The position numbers and the translations under genes were made by a program. This document shows, piece after piece, positions 62,509 to 64,000 of a DNA stretch of 64,000 nt. This DNA is from Roseiarcus sp963835215 (GTDB taxonomy: Bacteria > Pseudomonadota > Alphaproteobacteria > Rhizobiales > Beijerinckiaceae): positions 620,001 through 684,000 of the forward strand of contig CAWIES010000002.1 in the NCBI GenBank assembly GCA_963835215.1. The letters run 5' to 3'. The notes under the pieces were generated by a model. That model worked only from the letters and a program-made list of their open reading frames with translations. It was not told where the DNA came from and ran no database searches. Positions within the stretch are counted from its first letter, which is position 1, and every line of letters begins with the position of its first letter.

Positions 62509-63729
62509 TCAGGCCGCTTCTTCGACGGTGGCCTCTTCGCCCTCGCCCGGCTCCGCCTTGACGGCGCGGCGCTGCGAGCGGCGCAGATGGCTTTCGATCA
62601 CCTTCATCGCGTCGATCTCGCTCAGCTTCTGCACTGCGGCGATCTCGCGCACCATCCGGTCGAGCGCCGCCTCATAGAGCTGGCGCTCGGAATAGGACTG
62701 CTCGGGCTGCGCTTCCGAGCGATAGAGATCGCGCACGACCTCGGCGATCGCGTTGATGTCGCCAGAATTGATCTTCGCCTCGTATTCCTGCGCCCGCCGC
62801 GACCACATCGTGCGCTTGATGCGGGCGCGTCCGGTCAAGATTTCCAGCGACCTGCGCGCGACATCGGGCTCCGACAGCTTGCGCATGCCAACGGCCGCGA
62901 CCTTGGAGGTCGGAACGCGCAAGGTCATCTTGTCCTTGGCGAAGTTGATGACGAACAGCTCGAGGCGGAAGCCGGCGACCTCCTGGTCCTCGATCGAGAC
63001 GATCTGGCCAACTCCGTGCGCCGGGTAGACGACGAATTCGTTCACCTTGAAGCCGGGACGCGGGGCCGCCGGCTTGGCGGCCTCCGGCGCGCTCGCCGCC
63101 GGCGCCTGGACCGGTCGGCCATTGGCCGCGACCGGAGCGCGCTTGGCGAGGTCCGGGGCGACGCCAACCGGCCGCGAGGGCGACCCGGCCGCAACCGCGG
63201 GCTTGGTCACGACAGGCTTGCTCAAGACAGGCTTGCTCAAGTCGGGTTTGGCCTGAGCCGGCTTGGCGGCAACGAGTTTGGCGGCGGCCGCCTTGGCGGC
63301 GTCTTTGGTTGCGGTCTGGTTCGCGTTCAACTTGATTTCAACCGCCTTGTTGGTCTTGGCCGCCTGAACGACCTTGGGCGCCGGACTGGGCTTGGACGCG
63401 TGAACCGCCTTGGACGCTTGACTGGCCTTGGACTCCAGGGCGCGACGCTTGGCCGCCGCCGCCCGCTTGGCGGCGCTCGCGGTCTTGGCGGCGCTGGCCT
63501 TCTTGGCGGCGCTGGCCGCCTTGGCGGCGCGCGCGCGAGCAGCCTCGCTCTTGCCCGACTTCGCTTTGGCGGTCACAGAACTCTTGCCCTTGCTTGCGGC
63601 GCGCGAAGTCCGAGCGGACGAGGCGCTCGCGGTCTTGCGCTTGCGAGCCGACGCTGATCCGGTCGGCGCTTTTGCCTTCTTGGCAATCGCCCCAGACCCT
63701 CTCCTGCTCGCCTTCTTCCGCGCCGCCAT
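62509..63729 (-). CDS. CarD-family transcription factor with a long basic N-terminal arm
   Basis: The C-terminal 180 residues are CarD: FKVNEFVVYPAHGVGQIVSIEDQEVAGFRLELFVINFAKDKMTLRVP in parts (RNA polymerase-interacting domain) and KRTMWSRRAQEYEAKINSGDINAIAEVVRDLYR (DNA-binding helices). The first 225 residues are Ala/Lys/Ser-rich, histone H1-like, with AKK, AAK and SKP repeats and no predicted fold. ATG at 63729 has GGAG upstream. CarD stabilises open complexes at housekeeping promoters. fdxA stands just upstream, the usual order in alphaproteobacteria. Confidence 0.9.
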   Translation of the reverse strand: MAARKKASRRGSGAIAKKAKAPTGSASARKRKTASASSARTSRAASKGKSSVTAKAKSGKSEAARARAAKAASAAKKASAAKTASAAKRAAAAKRRALESKASQASKAVHASKPSPAPKVVQAAKTNKAVEIKLNANQTATKDAAKAAAAKLVAAKPAQAKPDLSKPVLSKPVVTKPAVAAGSPSRPVGVAPDLAKRAPVAANGRPVQAPAASAPEAAKPAAPRPGFKVNEFVVYPAHGVGQIVSIEDQEVAGFRLELFVINFAKDKMTLRVPTSKVAAVGMRKLSEPDVARRSLEILTGRARIKRTMWSRRAQEYEAKINSGDINAIAEVVRDLYRSEAQPEQSYSERQLYEAALDRMVREIAAVQKLSEIDAMKVIESHLRRSQRRAVKAEPGEGEEATVEEAA

Positions 63730-63913
63730 GGCCAAAACTCCAAACGCAAGCTTAACCGGCCGGGCAATTCCCGGACCACCGGCGCGATCAGCTCATTGGT
63801 TAACGCTGTTTGCCCCGCTATAGGGATATGGGGGCGCAGATCGTGAAACGCGAGGCCCGTAAGCCTCTTCAACTGTTTCTTTATCACAATTTTGGCGAAC
63901 AATCAAAAGCGAG

Positions 63914-63935
63914 CCGGGGTCAAAGTTAACCCCGG
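63914..63935 (-). terminator. Hairpin downstream of fdxA
   Basis: CCGGGGT (63914-63920) and ACCCCGG (63929-63935) pair around an eight-base loop. Reading leftward it follows the fdxA stop by about ten bases and is followed by a T-containing stretch (CTCGCTTTTG), so it is a plausible fdxA terminator. Confidence 0.55.
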
Positions 63936-63945
63936 ATCGCTCCAG

Positions 63946-64000
63946 TCAATCGCCTTCGCCGGGATTGGGCGAGAAAAACTCGTCGAACTTGCCCGGCCGG
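63946..64000 (-). CDS. fdxA: 7Fe ferredoxin, C-terminal end (partial)
   Basis: The minus strand encodes RPGKFDEFFSPNPGEGD and a stop at 63948-63946. The ending FxxFFSPNPGxGD is characteristic of the C-terminus of FdxA-type [3Fe-4S][4Fe-4S] ferredoxins in alphaproteobacteria, where the gene precedes carD. The cluster-binding part lies outside the window. Confidence 0.75.
   Translation of the reverse strand, partial: RPGKFDEFFSPNPGEGD

Noticed and set aside
62233..63657. A 474-codon plus-strand frame
   Set aside because: It is the mirror of the low-complexity arm of CarD and the neighbouring lipoprotein gene; no domain is recognisable.

Overview
The window is a GC-rich (roughly two thirds G+C by eye) stretch of an alphaproteobacterial chromosome, most likely order Hyphomicrobiales and perhaps near Methylocystis or Rhodoblastus. 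The order assignment rests on gene order: dnaK-dnaJ-pmtA-pyrF-dapB, 6S RNA next to 5-formyltetrahydrofolate cyclo-ligase, carD beside fdxA, alphaproteobacterial-type heat-shock promoter elements, and DUF6101, DUF2239 and XRE-MmyB genes. The genus suggestion is weak.

Layout. 0-12.7 kb: a sugar, polyol or sugar-acid catabolic locus with a Gfo/Idh/MocA dehydrogenase end, an Old Yellow Enzyme-type flavoprotein, a TIM-barrel isomerase, an FAD oxidoreductase, an LVIVD-repeat protein, a ribose-type ABC importer, a GlcG/HbpS-like protein, a D-erythronate dehydrogenase-like enzyme and a GntR/FCD regulator. Two copies of one palindrome (AACTGG-N13-CCAGTT) tie the regulator operon to the transporter/glcG promoter region. 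12.9-17.2 kb: tRNA-Val, gph, a YmdB-type phosphodiesterase, 5-FCL, 6S RNA and an aspartate-type aminotransferase. 17.3-32 kb: proC, two SDRs facing an XRE-MmyB regulator, TetR, LysE exporter, AMP nucleosidase, RidA, several DUFs, class I fumarase, a CitE-like lyase, an aminotransferase and MscL. 32-40 kb: dnaK/dnaJ behind heat-shock promoters, pmtA, pyrF, two DUF1330 paralogues, dapB and cidA/lrgB. 40-43 kb: a small glycan-related block (DUF616 glycosyltransferase, deacetylase, epimerase) ending at tRNA-Glu. 43-47 kb: a TetR regulator facing an EmrAB-type drug pump, with twin operators. 47-57 kb: BI-1 protein, tRNA-Met, a beta-hydroxyacid dehydrogenase, GNAT, PilZ, htpG, a D,D-carboxypeptidase, lemA with two TPM genes, ilvC and tRNA-Lys. 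57-61 kb: three family 2 glycosyltransferases. 61-64 kb: DUF805, two small exported proteins, CarD with a very long basic N-terminal arm, and the 3' end of fdxA.

Data quality. Nine genes carry single-base indels, mostly +1: the ABC permease, gph, the ymdB-like gene, amn, a GFA gene, dnaK, dnaJ, a deacetylase and a PilZ gene. Correcting them restores normal family lengths in every case. Because dnaK and dnaJ are among them, I read these as sequencing or assembly errors, not gene decay.

No CRISPR array, insertion sequence, integrase or prophage gene was seen.
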